A program made the translations under genes and the position numbers. Under the pieces are notes generated by a model. It saw only the letters and a list, made by a program, of their open reading frames with translations, was not told the DNA's origin and did no database searches. Shown in pieces: positions 20,361 through 29,020 of a stretch of 64,000 nt of DNA. Numbering within the stretch: the stretch's first letter is position 1; each line of letters begins with the position of its first letter. The stretch spans positions 2,356,001-2,420,000 of the forward strand of contig NZ_VFMR01000001.1 in NCBI RefSeq assembly GCF_006715145.1, read 5' to 3'. The stretch is from Microbacterium sp. SLBN-146 (GTDB lineage: Bacteria > Actinomycetota > Actinomycetes > Actinomycetales > Microbacteriaceae).

Positions 20361-21242
20361 ATGACCGATCGGGCGCGCTGGCGCTTCGAGGCGATCGGCA
20401 CGACGTGGGAGATCGAGACCTCCGAGCCGCTCGACGAAACGGCGCGACGTGACGTGGCATCCGTCATCGCGGACTTCGATGCGAGCTGGTCGCGCTTCCG
20501 CGACGACTCGCTGGTCTCCGGGCTCGCATCGCAGGGAGGGACCGTTCCGGCTCCGCGCGATGCCGCGGCGATGCTGGGTCTCTACAGCGAGCTCTCGGCG
20601 GCGACCGACGGCGCCGTCAATCCCCTCGTGGGGGAGTCGCTCGCCCGCCGAGGCTATGACGCGACACTCTCCCTCATCGATCGGGGTGCCGTCGGAGCAC
20701 CCGCCGACTGGGAGGCGATCGTCCAGATCCGCGACGGGCAGCTCACGGTGCGGGATCCCGCGCTCATCGATGTCGGGGCGCTCGGCAAGGGACGCCTCGT
20801 CGACCTCGTGCTGGCGGCCGTGACCCCCCACACGGCCGGCACGATCGTCGTGGACGCCAGCGGCGACCTGGCCGTGCGCGGTGCCTCGCAGCGCATCGGG
20901 CTCGAGCATCCCTATGATCCGTCGCGTGCCGTCGGCGTCTGGGAAGTGACGGATGCCGCGCTGTGCGCCTCCGCGATCAACAGGCGCGCATGGGGCGAGG
21001 GGTTGCACCACGTCCTCGACGCGCGTACAGGACAGCCGGTCCGCACGATCGCGGCGACCTGGGCTGTCGCTCCGACCGCGATGCACGCCGATGCGATCGC
21101 GACGGGGCTGTTCTTCGACGGGGGCCCGCGCCTCGCCCACGAGTGGGGTGCGTCGTGGGTGCGGATGACGACCGACGGACGTCTCGAGTGGTCGCCGGGC
21201 TGCTCGGCGGAGCTTTTCGTCGCGGGTAGCGTGGGAGCGTGA
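20361..21242 (+). CDS. apbE: FAD:protein FMN transferase
   Basis: A 293-residue ApbE/flavin transferase, which moves FMN from FAD to a Thr/Ser of a target protein. Family segments: N-terminal FEAIGTTWEIE, ALIDVGALGKGRLVDLV (flavin and Mg site), VDASGDLAVRG, HHVLDARTGQP (matches the H-DPxTG loop) and DAIATGLFFDGG. No signal peptide or lipobox is visible, so this copy may act in the cytoplasm or be exported by another route; many ApbE proteins are exported, which makes this worth noting. Its stop overlaps the MOSC gene start (GTGA). Confidence 0.9.
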   Translation: MTDRARWRFEAIGTTWEIETSEPLDETARRDVASVIADFDASWSRFRDDSLVSGLASQGGTVPAPRDAAAMLGLYSELSAATDGAVNPLVGESLARRGYDATLSLIDRGAVGAPADWEAIVQIRDGQLTVRDPALIDVGALGKGRLVDLVLAAVTPHTAGTIVVDASGDLAVRGASQRIGLEHPYDPSRAVGVWEVTDAALCASAINRRAWGEGLHHVLDARTGQPVRTIAATWAVAPTAMHADAIATGLFFDGGPRLAHEWGASWVRMTTDGRLEWSPGCSAELFVAGSVGA

Positions 21243-21787
21243 CCTCCGCCCCCTCCGTCATCGCGGTCGCCCGCGACGACGCGCACCGGTTCGCCAAGCC
21301 GACCCGCGGAAGCATCACGCTCGTCGCGGGCTACGGCATCGACGGCGACGCCCACGCCGGCGCGACGGTGCAGCACCGGTCGCGCGTCGCGCGTGACGCG
21401 ACCGCTCCCAATCTCCGGCAGGTTCACCTCATCCACGCGGAACTCTTCGACGAGCTTGCAGAGGCCGGGTACGACGTCGCCCCGGGCGATCTCGGCGAGA
21501 ACGTCACGACGGTCGGCATCGACCTCCTCGCACTTCCTCGCGGGGCACGCCTGCGGCTCGGCGACGACGCCGTCGTCGAGGTGACGGGACTCCGCAACCC
21601 CTGCGTGCAGATCGAGGGCCGCGCCCGAGGTCTCATGAAGCAGCTCGTCCGCGTCGCAGACGATGGCACGACCGCGCGATTGGCGGGCGTCATGTCCGTC
21701 GTCCTCGTCGGCGGCATCGTGCGGCCCGGCGATCCGATCGACGTCGTCCTCCCCGACGGCGTCCACGACCCCCTTGGACCGGTGTGA
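21239..21787 (+). CDS. MOSC domain protein
   Basis: A 182-residue MOSC (molybdenum cofactor sulfurase C-terminal) domain protein. The domain pattern is clear: GIDGDAHAGATVQHRSR, LRQVHLIHAELFDEL, PGDLGENVTTVGIDLLALP, VEVTGLRNPCVQIEG and GVMSVVLVGGIVRPGD; Cys at NPCVQIE is the conserved MOSC cysteine. MOSC proteins handle sulfurated molybdenum cofactor or reduce N-hydroxylated compounds with a redox partner. Its position inside a flavin electron-transfer operon, with 4-base overlap to apbE and the reductase GTG two bases after its stop, suggests a linked redox role. Confidence 0.88.
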   Translation: MTSAPSVIAVARDDAHRFAKPTRGSITLVAGYGIDGDAHAGATVQHRSRVARDATAPNLRQVHLIHAELFDELAEAGYDVAPGDLGENVTTVGIDLLALPRGARLRLGDDAVVEVTGLRNPCVQIEGRARGLMKQLVRVADDGTTARLAGVMSVVLVGGIVRPGDPIDVVLPDGVHDPLGPV

Positions 21788-21788
21788 T

Positions 21789-23360
21789 GTGCTGGGAACC
21801 TTGACCTCCACGTGGAACCGCGTCTTCGCGGTCCTCGGCCGTATCTCGATGTACCGTCTCGTCCTCGTCGCGCTCGCGGTGCTGGCACTCGTCGCACTGG
21901 GCCTGTCGTTCTTCGGTCTCGTCGGCCCCACCCCGCTCGAACTCATCGTCTCCCTCGTCGTGCTGTCGCTCGTGTCTTCGGGCGTGGATGCCGCAGCTCG
22001 GCGTGTGCTCCGGCTGCCCTGGCGCATCGAGTCGTCGCTGATCACGGCGCACATCCTGCTCTTCGTCCTCCGCCCGACCCTGGAGCTCGCCGGGATCGCC
22101 GGCCTCGCGATCGCGGCGGCCGCGGCAGCCCTGTCGAAGTACGTCATCGCCTGGCGCGGCCGCCACATCCTCAATCCCGCGGCGGTCGGCGCGACCGTCC
22201 TCACCTTCCTGAGCCTCGCCGTCCCCGCACTCGGATCGTCCGCATGGTGGGTCGGCACCCCCGCGATGGCCGCCCCCGTGATCCTCTTGGGGCTCGCCGT
22301 GCTGTGGCGCACCGAGAAGATCCGCGTGGTCGCGGTGTTCCTCGTCACTGCCGTCGCCGTCGCGATCGTCCGGACGTCGTCGCAGTACCAGGCCGCGGGT
22401 CTCGACGTCGAACTCGATGCCATCCTGTGGCCGATCCTCTGGTCGTCGCCGTTCCTCTTCCTGGGCGCCTTCATGCTGTCGGAGCCGCTCACACTGCCTC
22501 CTCGACGCTGGCAGCAGTTCACCGTTGCCGGCGTCGTCGGCGTCCTCGCCGGATGGCCGATCGATCTCGGGTCGGTGACTCTCGGTCAGGAGCGCGCTCT
22601 CATCGTCGGCAACCTCGTCGCCTTCGCGTTCGCGGCCCGCTCGGCGCTGGGGCTCGTGCTGGAGCGGCGCGCCCAGATCACGCCGACCGTGCGGGAGCTC
22701 ACCTTCCGCGCGAAGCGGCCGCTGCGTTTCGTGCCGGGACAGTACCTCGAGCTGGAGGTGCCCCACCGGCGTCCTGATGCGCGAGGAACGCGCCGGGAGT
22801 TCAGCATCGCGTCCGCCCCCGAAGAACTGCCCGTCGTGCGGGTCGCGTTCAAGGACGCACCCGCCGCAGGAGCGAAGCCGCAGAGCTCGTTCAAGCGTGC
22901 GCTCGCCGAGGTGACCCCCGGCGACCCGCTCGCCGTGACGGGCGTCTGGGGCGACTTCGTGCTCCCCAAGCGGACGACGGCACCGCTCCTCCTCGTCGCC
23001 GCGGGGATCGGCGTCACCCCCTTCGTGTCGCAGTTGCGCCACGCGCAGCTCGCGGGGGAAGAGCGCGACGTCGTTCTCGTCTACGTCGCATCCGACGCGT
23101 CGGAGCTGGCGTATCGCGACATGCTCGAGGAGACACGCGTCCCGGTCGTCGTGTTCACCCGCGATCAGCCGGAGGGCATGGCGTCGCACTGGCTCTGGGC
23201 CCGCGGCGTCCGCCTCGACGCGGACGGACTTCTGCGCGTCGTTCCCGACATCGCTTCGCGACACGCCTACATCTCGGGCCCCGCGGGGCTCATCGCCGAC
23301 CTCGCACCCGCGCTCGAGAAGGCCCGTTCTCTCACGACGGATGCCTTCAGCGGCTACTGA
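21789..23360 (+). CDS. NqrB/RnfD-like membrane domain fused to ferredoxin-NADP reductase domain
   Basis: A 523-residue fusion. Residues about 20-300 form ~10 TM helices resembling NqrB/RnfD, including HILNPAAVGATV and FMLSEPLTLPPRRW (compare the ATDPVT segment of RnfD). Residues about 300-523 are an FNR module: FAD-binding RREFSIAS, NAD(P)-binding LVAAGIGVTPF and YISGPAGLI. No 2Fe-2S domain is present and the NqrB/RnfD flavinylation threonine is not obvious. It probably passes electrons from cytoplasmic NAD(P)H across the membrane to the flavinylated lipoprotein. GTG 21789 is the first in-frame start after the MOSC stop; TTG 21801 and ATG 21849 are alternatives. Confidence 0.82.
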   Translation: MLGTLTSTWNRVFAVLGRISMYRLVLVALAVLALVALGLSFFGLVGPTPLELIVSLVVLSLVSSGVDAAARRVLRLPWRIESSLITAHILLFVLRPTLELAGIAGLAIAAAAAALSKYVIAWRGRHILNPAAVGATVLTFLSLAVPALGSSAWWVGTPAMAAPVILLGLAVLWRTEKIRVVAVFLVTAVAVAIVRTSSQYQAAGLDVELDAILWPILWSSPFLFLGAFMLSEPLTLPPRRWQQFTVAGVVGVLAGWPIDLGSVTLGQERALIVGNLVAFAFAARSALGLVLERRAQITPTVRELTFRAKRPLRFVPGQYLELEVPHRRPDARGTRREFSIASAPEELPVVRVAFKDAPAAGAKPQSSFKRALAEVTPGDPLAVTGVWGDFVLPKRTTAPLLLVAAGIGVTPFVSQLRHAQLAGEERDVVLVYVASDASELAYRDMLEETRVPVVVFTRDQPEGMASHWLWARGVRLDADGLLRVVPDIASRHAYISGPAGLIADLAPALEKARSLTTDAFSGY

Positions 23361-23369
23361 GCCCTTCAG

Positions 23370-24851
23370 CTACTGAGGATCTGCGGGGCGAGCCGCGGGG
23401 AGCGTCAGCTCGAAGGTCGTGTCGCCCGGAGTGCTCTGCACCGTGAGCGTTCCGCCGTGCGCCTGCGCGATGGCGCGGGCGATCGACAGACCGAGTCCCG
23501 TGCCGCCGGTCTTGCGCGCGCGGGATCGATCGGCGCGCGAGAAGCGCTCGAAGAGCTCGTCCGACAGTGCGGGGTCGATGCCGGGGCCGTTGTCGTGCAC
23601 ACGGACGACGGCGGACTCGCCCGACCGCTCGACCGAGACCGAGACGGTCGTGCCGGCGGGCGTGTGCACGCGCGCGTTCGCGAGCAGGTTTCCGACGACC
23701 TGGTTGAGGCGACCGGCGTCTCCCGCCACGACGACGGGATCCTCGTCGAGGTCGAGCTCCCAGACGTGATCGCGGCCGGCGGCCTGCGCGTCGCCGACGG
23801 CGTCGATGGCCAGGCGCGTCAGGTCGACGGAGCCGTAGACGAGCTCTTGGCCCTCGTCGAGACGCGCGAGCAGAAGCAGGTCCTCCACGAGCGTCGTCAT
23901 CCGGAGCGATTGCGCCTGGATCCGGTCCAGCGACGAGTGCGTCGTCTCGCTGAGCGTGGGATCCCGCAGAGAGAGCTCGGAGTATCCGCGGATGGACGCC
24001 AGGGGTGTGCGCAGCTCGTGGCTCGCATCGGCGACGAAGGCGCGCATCCGCTCTTCGTTGCGCTGGCGCACCGCGAGCGATGTCGAGACGTGATCGAGCA
24101 GTTCGTTGAGTGCTTCGCCGACGCGGCCCACTTCCGTGCGCGGGTCGGCTTCGCTCGCCGGAACACGGTCTGCGATCGTGACCTGGCCTTGATCGAGGGG
24201 GAGCTTCGCGACGCGTTCGGCGGTGTCGGCGACGGCGCGGAGCGGGGCAAGACCTGCACGGATGGACCATGCTGTGCCCACGCCCAGCAGAAGGAGTCCT
24301 CCGAGGGTCAGAAGCGCGATGGTCGTGAGTGTCTGTCCGATCGTCTGCGACACGTCGCTGCGGGAGAGGCCCACGACGAAAGCGCTCGACGGGCCGAACG
24401 ACCTTCCCTCCAGCCGATAGGTGCCCACGCCCTCGATCGAGACGACGAGAGGGCCTTCCGCACCGACCGCGTCGACGATCTGCGTGATCTGATCCTCGTC
24501 GAGCTCGACGACATCGAAGTCATCGTCGGTGACGGCAGCCGTGATGCCTCCCGAGATCGTCTGGACGACCAGCAAGGACCCCGCAGGCTGTGGCTGCTCC
24601 TCGAGGATCTGCGCGGCGGTCCGGCCGGCGTTGAGGCTCGGGAAGATGCGGGTGGCCGTCCGTTCGACCGTCGCGCTCAGCTGACTGTTGAGACTCTGTT
24701 CCAGGACGCTCCCGAGGATCGTGCTCATCGCGACGGCGACGAGCACGAGGATCATCGAGACGATCGAGATGACGGTCACGATGAGGCGTCGCTGCAGCGT
24801 CCAGGGGTGTCGAGTGCGCCTGACGGGTTCCGCGGCCGCGGTGGTCGTCAC
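23370..24851 (-). CDS. Sensor histidine kinase
   Basis: A 493-residue membrane kinase. TM1 at about 22-50, an extracytoplasmic sensor of ~120 residues, TM2 at about 171-197, HAMP to ~260, HisKA with phospho-acceptor His278 in FVADASHELRTPLASIRGYSEL, and an ATPase domain with NLLANARVHTPAG (N box), VHDNGPGID (G1) and KTGGTGLGLSIA (G2). GTG 24851 shares GTGA with the response-regulator stop. The downstream open frame extends into the regulator gene but that is a shadow. The signal is unknown; the divergent ABC exporter suggests envelope stress or an exported compound. Confidence 0.94.
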   Translation of the reverse strand: MTTTAAAEPVRRTRHPWTLQRRLIVTVISIVSMILVLVAVAMSTILGSVLEQSLNSQLSATVERTATRIFPSLNAGRTAAQILEEQPQPAGSLLVVQTISGGITAAVTDDDFDVVELDEDQITQIVDAVGAEGPLVVSIEGVGTYRLEGRSFGPSSAFVVGLSRSDVSQTIGQTLTTIALLTLGGLLLLGVGTAWSIRAGLAPLRAVADTAERVAKLPLDQGQVTIADRVPASEADPRTEVGRVGEALNELLDHVSTSLAVRQRNEERMRAFVADASHELRTPLASIRGYSELSLRDPTLSETTHSSLDRIQAQSLRMTTLVEDLLLLARLDEGQELVYGSVDLTRLAIDAVGDAQAAGRDHVWELDLDEDPVVVAGDAGRLNQVVGNLLANARVHTPAGTTVSVSVERSGESAVVRVHDNGPGIDPALSDELFERFSRADRSRARKTGGTGLGLSIARAIAQAHGGTLTVQSTPGDTTFELTLPAARPADPQ

Positions 24852-25576
24852 TGCGGCGCCTTGATCATGTAACCGACGCCGCGCACCGTGTGGATGAGCG
24901 GATCGCGACCGGCGTCGATCTTCTTGCGCAGGTAGGAGATGTACAGCTCGACGACGGACGAGCGTCCTCCGAAGTCGTAGTTCCAGACGCGGTCCAGGAT
25001 CTGGGACTTCGACACGACGCGGCGCTGATTGCGCATGAGGTAGCGGAGGAGCTCGAACTCCGTCGCGGTCAGCTCGATCTCGGTACCGGAGCGGTCGACC
25101 TCGTGGCTGTCCTCGTTGAGGGTGAGGTCGGCGACGCGGAGGATCGGCTCGGCCCCGCTGGCGTGGGCTGTGCCCGCCCGCCGCATGAGGCCGCGAAGGC
25201 GCGCGACGACCTCTTCGAGGCTGAACGGCTTCGTGACGTAGTCGTCGCCACCGGCCGTGAGACCCGCGACGCGGTCGGAGACACCGTCCTTCGCCGTGAG
25301 GAAGAGGACGGGAACATTGTCGCCCGACTGGCGGAGGCGCTGCAGAACGGCCATCCCGTCGAGGTCCGGCATCATGATGTCGAGCACCATCGCGTCGGGT
25401 TCGAACTCGCGCGCAGCCTGAAGTGCCTGGAAACCGGACGCCGCGGTCTTCACCTCCCACCCCTCCATGCGCAGCGCCATCGACAGGAGGTCGGTGAGCA
25501 TCTGCTCGTCGTCGACGACGAGGACTCGGAGGGCGGTTCCGTCGGGACGGAGGAGAGCGGTGGCAGGCGTCGTCAT
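24848..25576 (-). CDS. OmpR/PhoB family response regulator
   Basis: A 242-residue regulator. Receiver domain: acidic pair Asp22-Asp23, phospho-acceptor Asp66 in VLDIMMPDLDG, LTAKDG (Thr/Lys switch) and KPFSLEEVVARLR. C-terminal winged helix: EIELTATEFELLRYLMRNQRRVVSKSQILDRVW, recognition helix RSSVVELYISYLRKKID and wing TVRGVGYMIK. It is translationally coupled to the kinase. CACAAT lies six bases before ATG 25576, consistent with a leaderless mRNA. CTATG boxes spaced 11-12 bases lie immediately upstream (25598-25625) and are good candidate binding sites. Confidence 0.95.
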   Translation of the reverse strand: MTTPATALLRPDGTALRVLVVDDEQMLTDLLSMALRMEGWEVKTAASGFQALQAAREFEPDAMVLDIMMPDLDGMAVLQRLRQSGDNVPVLFLTAKDGVSDRVAGLTAGGDDYVTKPFSLEEVVARLRGLMRRAGTAHASGAEPILRVADLTLNEDSHEVDRSGTEIELTATEFELLRYLMRNQRRVVSKSQILDRVWNYDFGGRSSVVELYISYLRKKIDAGRDPLIHTVRGVGYMIKAPQ

Positions 25577-25597
25577 GAGGCCATTGTGACCCCGTCG

Positions 25598-25661
25598 CTA
25601 TGCGATTCCTATGGACTGGCCTATGCGCGCGCTGTGAGTCGCGTACATAACTGCCGCATAG
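25598..25661. promoter_or_regulatory. Phased CTATG boxes, candidate response-regulator operator
   Basis: CTATG occurs at 25598, 25609 and 25621 (steps of 11 and 12 bases, one helical turn), and an inverted GCATAG at 25656-25661. Tandem direct repeats at this spacing are the usual binding sites of OmpR/PhoB regulators. The array sits between the two-component system and the divergent ABC exporter, so it could control both. Confidence 0.55.
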
Positions 25662-25741
25662 CGGACTCTTCTCGCGCGCATGAGCCGCCTCCCTACCGTG
25701 AGGGACGACCAGGCCACAGGGGCCGATCAGGAGGACAGGAC

Positions 25742-27208
25742 ATGTACATCACGTATCTGCGGCGGGAGCTGGCGGGCCGCAAAAAGCAGACGATCATCGT
25801 CGCGGCGGGTCTCGCGATCGCGATCGCGCTTGTCATGATCGTCAATTCCCTCGCCGCGGGTGTCAGTGACGCGCAGGCGAAGGCGCTCGAGTCGGTCTAC
25901 GGTGTCGGCACGGATCTGACGGTGACGGGCGCCGCAGCAGAGCCCGGTGAAGGACGCGGGCAGATGTTCGAGTTCGACGAAGAGGGGGGATCGACGACGG
26001 AAGACGGGACGACGGAGCTCGCCCAGTCGCGGCTCATGACCGCGCCCATGCGTTCGACCCTCGACGCAGCGACGGTCGACACGGTGGCCGGAGTCGACGG
26101 CGTCGCCGCGGCATCCGGAGCACTCAGCCTCACGAACACGACCTTCTCGGGCGAGCTTCCCCAGCGTCCGACCGACAGCGAGTCAGGAGAAGCCGGTCCC
26201 GGTGCACCCCCGAGCGGTGAAGAAGGCGGCTTCGGTGGCGGATCGTTCGACGTCGACGCGTTCTCAGTGCTCGGCATCGATCCCGCCGTCTCCGAGGTCG
26301 GACCGCTCTCGGCGGCCTCCGTCGACGATGGTCGTGTGCTGGAGACGGCGGATGCCGGGACGAACGTCGCCGTCCTCGACGCCTCCTACGCGGCATCGGC
26401 AGGGCTCGCCGTCGGCGACACGATCGATGTGGGCGGCGCATCGTTCGAGGTGGTCGGGATCGTCGCATCCACGTCGAGCGACGCCGACACGGCGGCCAAC
26501 GTGTACATCCCCCTCGACGTCGCACAGGAGCTCTCCGGTGCGGGCGACGTCGTGTCGACCGTCTACGTGCAGGCGGCGTCCTCCGACACCATCGCGACGG
26601 TGCAGACGGCGCTGCAGGACGAGCTTCCGGATGCGACCGTGAGCTCGCAGTCCGATCTCGCCGCAACGGTGTCGGGTTCGCTCTCCAGCGCCTCTTCGCT
26701 CATCACGAACCTCGGCACGTGGCTCTCCATCATCGTGCTCGTCGTCGCGCTCGCCCTCGCCGTCCTGTTCACGATCTCGGGCGTCTCGCGCCGCACACGC
26801 GAGTTCGGAACTCTCAAGGCGATCGGCTGGTCCAACAGCCGGGTCGTCGGGCAGGTCGCGGGTGAATCCGTCGTCCAGGGACTCATCGGTGGTGCCGTCG
26901 GACTCGTCATCGGACTCGTCAGCATCGCCGTGATCAACCTCGTGGGTCCCACGATCTCCTCCGCACCCGCTGCCGACACTCTCACTCAGGGCGGTCCCGG
27001 CGGAGGCGGCATGCCCGGCGGCGGAGGTTTCGCGGACATGCTCGCGTCGCAGACCACCACCGAGATCGTCCTCAACGCACCTGTTACGGGCTGGGTCATC
27101 GCCGCGGCGATCGGACTCGCGGTCCTCGGCGGACTCGTCGCCGGCGCATTCGGCGGGTGGCGCGCCGCTCGCCTGAGCCCCGCTGAAGCCCTCCGCTCGG
27201 TCGGGTGA
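25742..27208 (+). CDS. ABC exporter permease, MacB/FtsX type
   Basis: A 488-residue permease with the MacB/LolC layout: TM1 at about 18-40, a long extracytoplasmic domain, then three TM helices from about 320, with GVSRRTREFGTLKAIGWSNSRVV as the cytoplasmic coupling helix, ending RLSPAEALRSVG. The extracytoplasmic part contains low-complexity acidic and Gly-rich stretches (around 75-90 and 135-175), and a Gly/Pro-rich segment before the last TM. These are unusual in length for the family. AGGAGG lies about ten bases before ATG 25742. It pairs with the ATPase that follows after four bases. Cargo unknown. Confidence 0.88.
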   Translation: MYITYLRRELAGRKKQTIIVAAGLAIAIALVMIVNSLAAGVSDAQAKALESVYGVGTDLTVTGAAAEPGEGRGQMFEFDEEGGSTTEDGTTELAQSRLMTAPMRSTLDAATVDTVAGVDGVAAASGALSLTNTTFSGELPQRPTDSESGEAGPGAPPSGEEGGFGGGSFDVDAFSVLGIDPAVSEVGPLSAASVDDGRVLETADAGTNVAVLDASYAASAGLAVGDTIDVGGASFEVVGIVASTSSDADTAANVYIPLDVAQELSGAGDVVSTVYVQAASSDTIATVQTALQDELPDATVSSQSDLAATVSGSLSSASSLITNLGTWLSIIVLVVALALAVLFTISGVSRRTREFGTLKAIGWSNSRVVGQVAGESVVQGLIGGAVGLVIGLVSIAVINLVGPTISSAPAADTLTQGGPGGGGMPGGGGFADMLASQTTTEIVLNAPVTGWVIAAAIGLAVLGGLVAGAFGGWRAARLSPAEALRSVG

Positions 27209-27212
27209 GGGC

Positions 27213-27995
27213 ATGACCGAAGCGACGATCCCCGATACAGAAGCATCCCCCCACCAGAAAGGCGACCCGCTCATGACCATGACCGCTCACGACACCGCAG
27301 TGCCCGATGCCGCGCCATCCGCTCTCTATCGACTCACCGGCGTCACCCGCACGTATCGGCAGAAGGACCGCGTCGTGAAGGCGCTCGCGGGTGTCGATCT
27401 GGAGATCACCGCGGGAGACTTCGTGACGATCCAGGGACCGACGGGCGGGGGCAAGTCGACGCTGCTCCAGATCCTCGGCGCACTCGACCGGCCGACGGCG
27501 GGTTCGGTCGAGCTCGGCGGATCCGATCTCGCTCGCGCCTCTCACGCGCGGCTCGGCCAGGTCAGGGCTCAAGAGATCGGCTTCGTCTTCCAGGGCTTCA
27601 ACCTGATTCCGACTCTGACCGCCGCCGAGAACGTCGACATGGCGCTCGAACCGCTCGGACTGTCGAAGCAGGAGCGTGCGACGCGCGTCGCGGAGGCTCT
27701 CGCCCACGTGGGTCTCGCCGATCGAGGGGCGCACAGACCGGGGGAACTCTCGGGAGGTCAGCAGCAGCGCGTCGCGATCGCACGCGCCATCGTCAAGCGC
27801 CCGCGGGTTCTCCTGGCGGACGAGCCGACCGGAAACCTCGACGAGGCGATGCGCGATGAGATCCTGGCGGTTCTCGAGGCGCTGTGCGCAGAGGGTCTGA
27901 CGCTCGTCGTCGTGACACACGACTCCGCCGTCGCGAAGCGCGCACATCGCCGGCTGCGGCTGGACCGGGGGACGGTGCGCGACATCACGCGCTGA
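27213..27995 (+). CDS. ABC exporter ATPase, MacB/LolD type
   Basis: A 260-residue ATPase with Walker A GPTGGGKSTLL, Q-loop FVFQGFNLIP, signature LSGGQQQRVAIARA, Walker B LLADEPTGNLD and His switch VVTHD, as in LolD/MacB ATPases. It lies four bases after the permease. The start is ambiguous: ATG 27213 has GTGAGGG nearby; ATG 27273 (MTMTAHD) has AGAAAGG ten bases upstream and would remove 20 residues. The 3' end is three bases from the convergent epimerase gene. Confidence 0.93.
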   Translation: MTEATIPDTEASPHQKGDPLMTMTAHDTAVPDAAPSALYRLTGVTRTYRQKDRVVKALAGVDLEITAGDFVTIQGPTGGGKSTLLQILGALDRPTAGSVELGGSDLARASHARLGQVRAQEIGFVFQGFNLIPTLTAAENVDMALEPLGLSKQERATRVAEALAHVGLADRGAHRPGELSGGQQQRVAIARAIVKRPRVLLADEPTGNLDEAMRDEILAVLEALCAEGLTLVVVTHDSAVAKRAHRRLRLDRGTVRDITR

Positions 27996-27998
27996 CGT

Positions 27999-28976
27999 TC
28001 ACCCCGCCGTACGGGCGTGGGCCGCGATGCGATCGAAGAGCGCGTCGAGGTCCGCGTCCGTGCGCTGTGCGTCGGGGTGTGCGTCGTAGTGCTCGACGAT
28101 CCGGCGGGCGCCCTCGTCGAAGGTCACGGTCGTCGTGAACTCGGGGACGAGAGCTGTCACCTTGGCGTTGTCGAAGAGCATCGAGTGGGCCTTGTCTCCC
28201 AGGAGGGTGGGGCCGAAGTGCGGCACGAACGCGGCGATCGTCTCGGACGCCACGTGCACGAGGTCCGGCTCGTCGACTCCTGCCGCATCGGCGATCCAGC
28301 CGTAGATCTGATTCCACGTCGGGGCATGGTCGCCCGTCACCGTGAAGTCCTCGCCGAGCGCGCGGGGGTTCGCGAGCAGTCCCGTGATGGCCACCGCGAC
28401 GTCGTCGGCGTGCGTGATGGTCCACAGGCTCGTGCCGTCGCCGTGCACGATGACGGGGCGGCCGTCCCGCAGGCGGGAGATGTCCGTCCACTTCCCGAGG
28501 GTCGGGATCATCCGCTCGTCGTACGTGTGCGAGGGTCGCACGATCGTGAAGGGAACGCCCGACGCGGCGAGGAACTCTTCCGACGCGATCTTGTCGCGGG
28601 AGTACTGCCAGAACGGGTTGTCCAGCGGCGTCCGCTCTGTGACGGGAACGTGTGCGGGCGGCTTCTGGTACGCCGACGCCGAGCTCACGAAGAGATACTG
28701 GCCTGTGCGGGCGCCGAGCAGCTCGAGGTGGGGAGCCAGATCGTCCGGGACGAACGAGAGGAAGTCGGCGACGGCGTCGAACTCGGCATAGCCGAGCGCC
28801 TCACGCACGGCGCCGGCGTCGCGGACGTCGGCGAAATACTCGCGGACGCCATCGGGGACGGCTCGCCCCGTCGTCCCGCGATGCAGGATCGCGACGTCGT
28901 CTCCGCGTTCGAGAGAGTGTCGTACGCACGCGGTGCTGATCGTCCCGGTGCCGCCGATGTAGAGAATGCTGGCCAC
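27999..28976 (-). CDS. NAD-dependent epimerase/dehydratase family protein
   Basis: A 325-residue extended short-chain dehydrogenase. The N-terminal YIGGTGTIS gives the GxxGxxG dinucleotide loop; SSASAYQKPP and YSRDKIASEE supply the active-site Ser, Tyr and Lys pattern (YSRDK). RPSHTYDERMIP and HADDVAVAI resemble nucleotide-sugar epimerases and the plant/bacterial mRNA-binding-like SDR subgroup. Substrate cannot be assigned. The start is a GTG (28976) with TAGGCT seven bases upstream. It is divergent from the FAD oxidoreductase, and the two -10 boxes overlap. Confidence 0.85.
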   Translation of the reverse strand: MASILYIGGTGTISTACVRHSLERGDDVAILHRGTTGRAVPDGVREYFADVRDAGAVREALGYAEFDAVADFLSFVPDDLAPHLELLGARTGQYLFVSSASAYQKPPAHVPVTERTPLDNPFWQYSRDKIASEEFLAASGVPFTIVRPSHTYDERMIPTLGKWTDISRLRDGRPVIVHGDGTSLWTITHADDVAVAITGLLANPRALGEDFTVTGDHAPTWNQIYGWIADAAGVDEPDLVHVASETIAAFVPHFGPTLLGDKAHSMLFDNAKVTALVPEFTTTVTFDEGARRIVEHYDAHPDAQRTDADLDALFDRIAAHARTAG

Positions 28977-28983
28977 GAGAGAG

Positions 28984-28993
28984 AGCCTAGGCC
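28984..28993. promoter_or_regulatory. Overlapping divergent -10 elements
   Basis: The - strand TAGGCT (28989-28984) lies seven bases before the epimerase GTG; the + strand TAGGCC (28988-28993) lies six bases before a GTG at 29000. They share the CCTAGG core, so RNA polymerase could use only one at a time. An alternative + strand box, TATCGT at 29017-29022, lies seven bases before GTG 29030. Confidence 0.45.
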
Positions 28994-29020
28994 TGTGCTG
29001 TGTCGGCAGGGGGCGCTATC

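Noticed and set aside
23370..25460. Single 696-codon - strand frame covering kinase and part of the regulator
   Set aside because: The N-terminal ~200 codons are a shadow of the response regulator; the GTGA junction gives the true kinase start.
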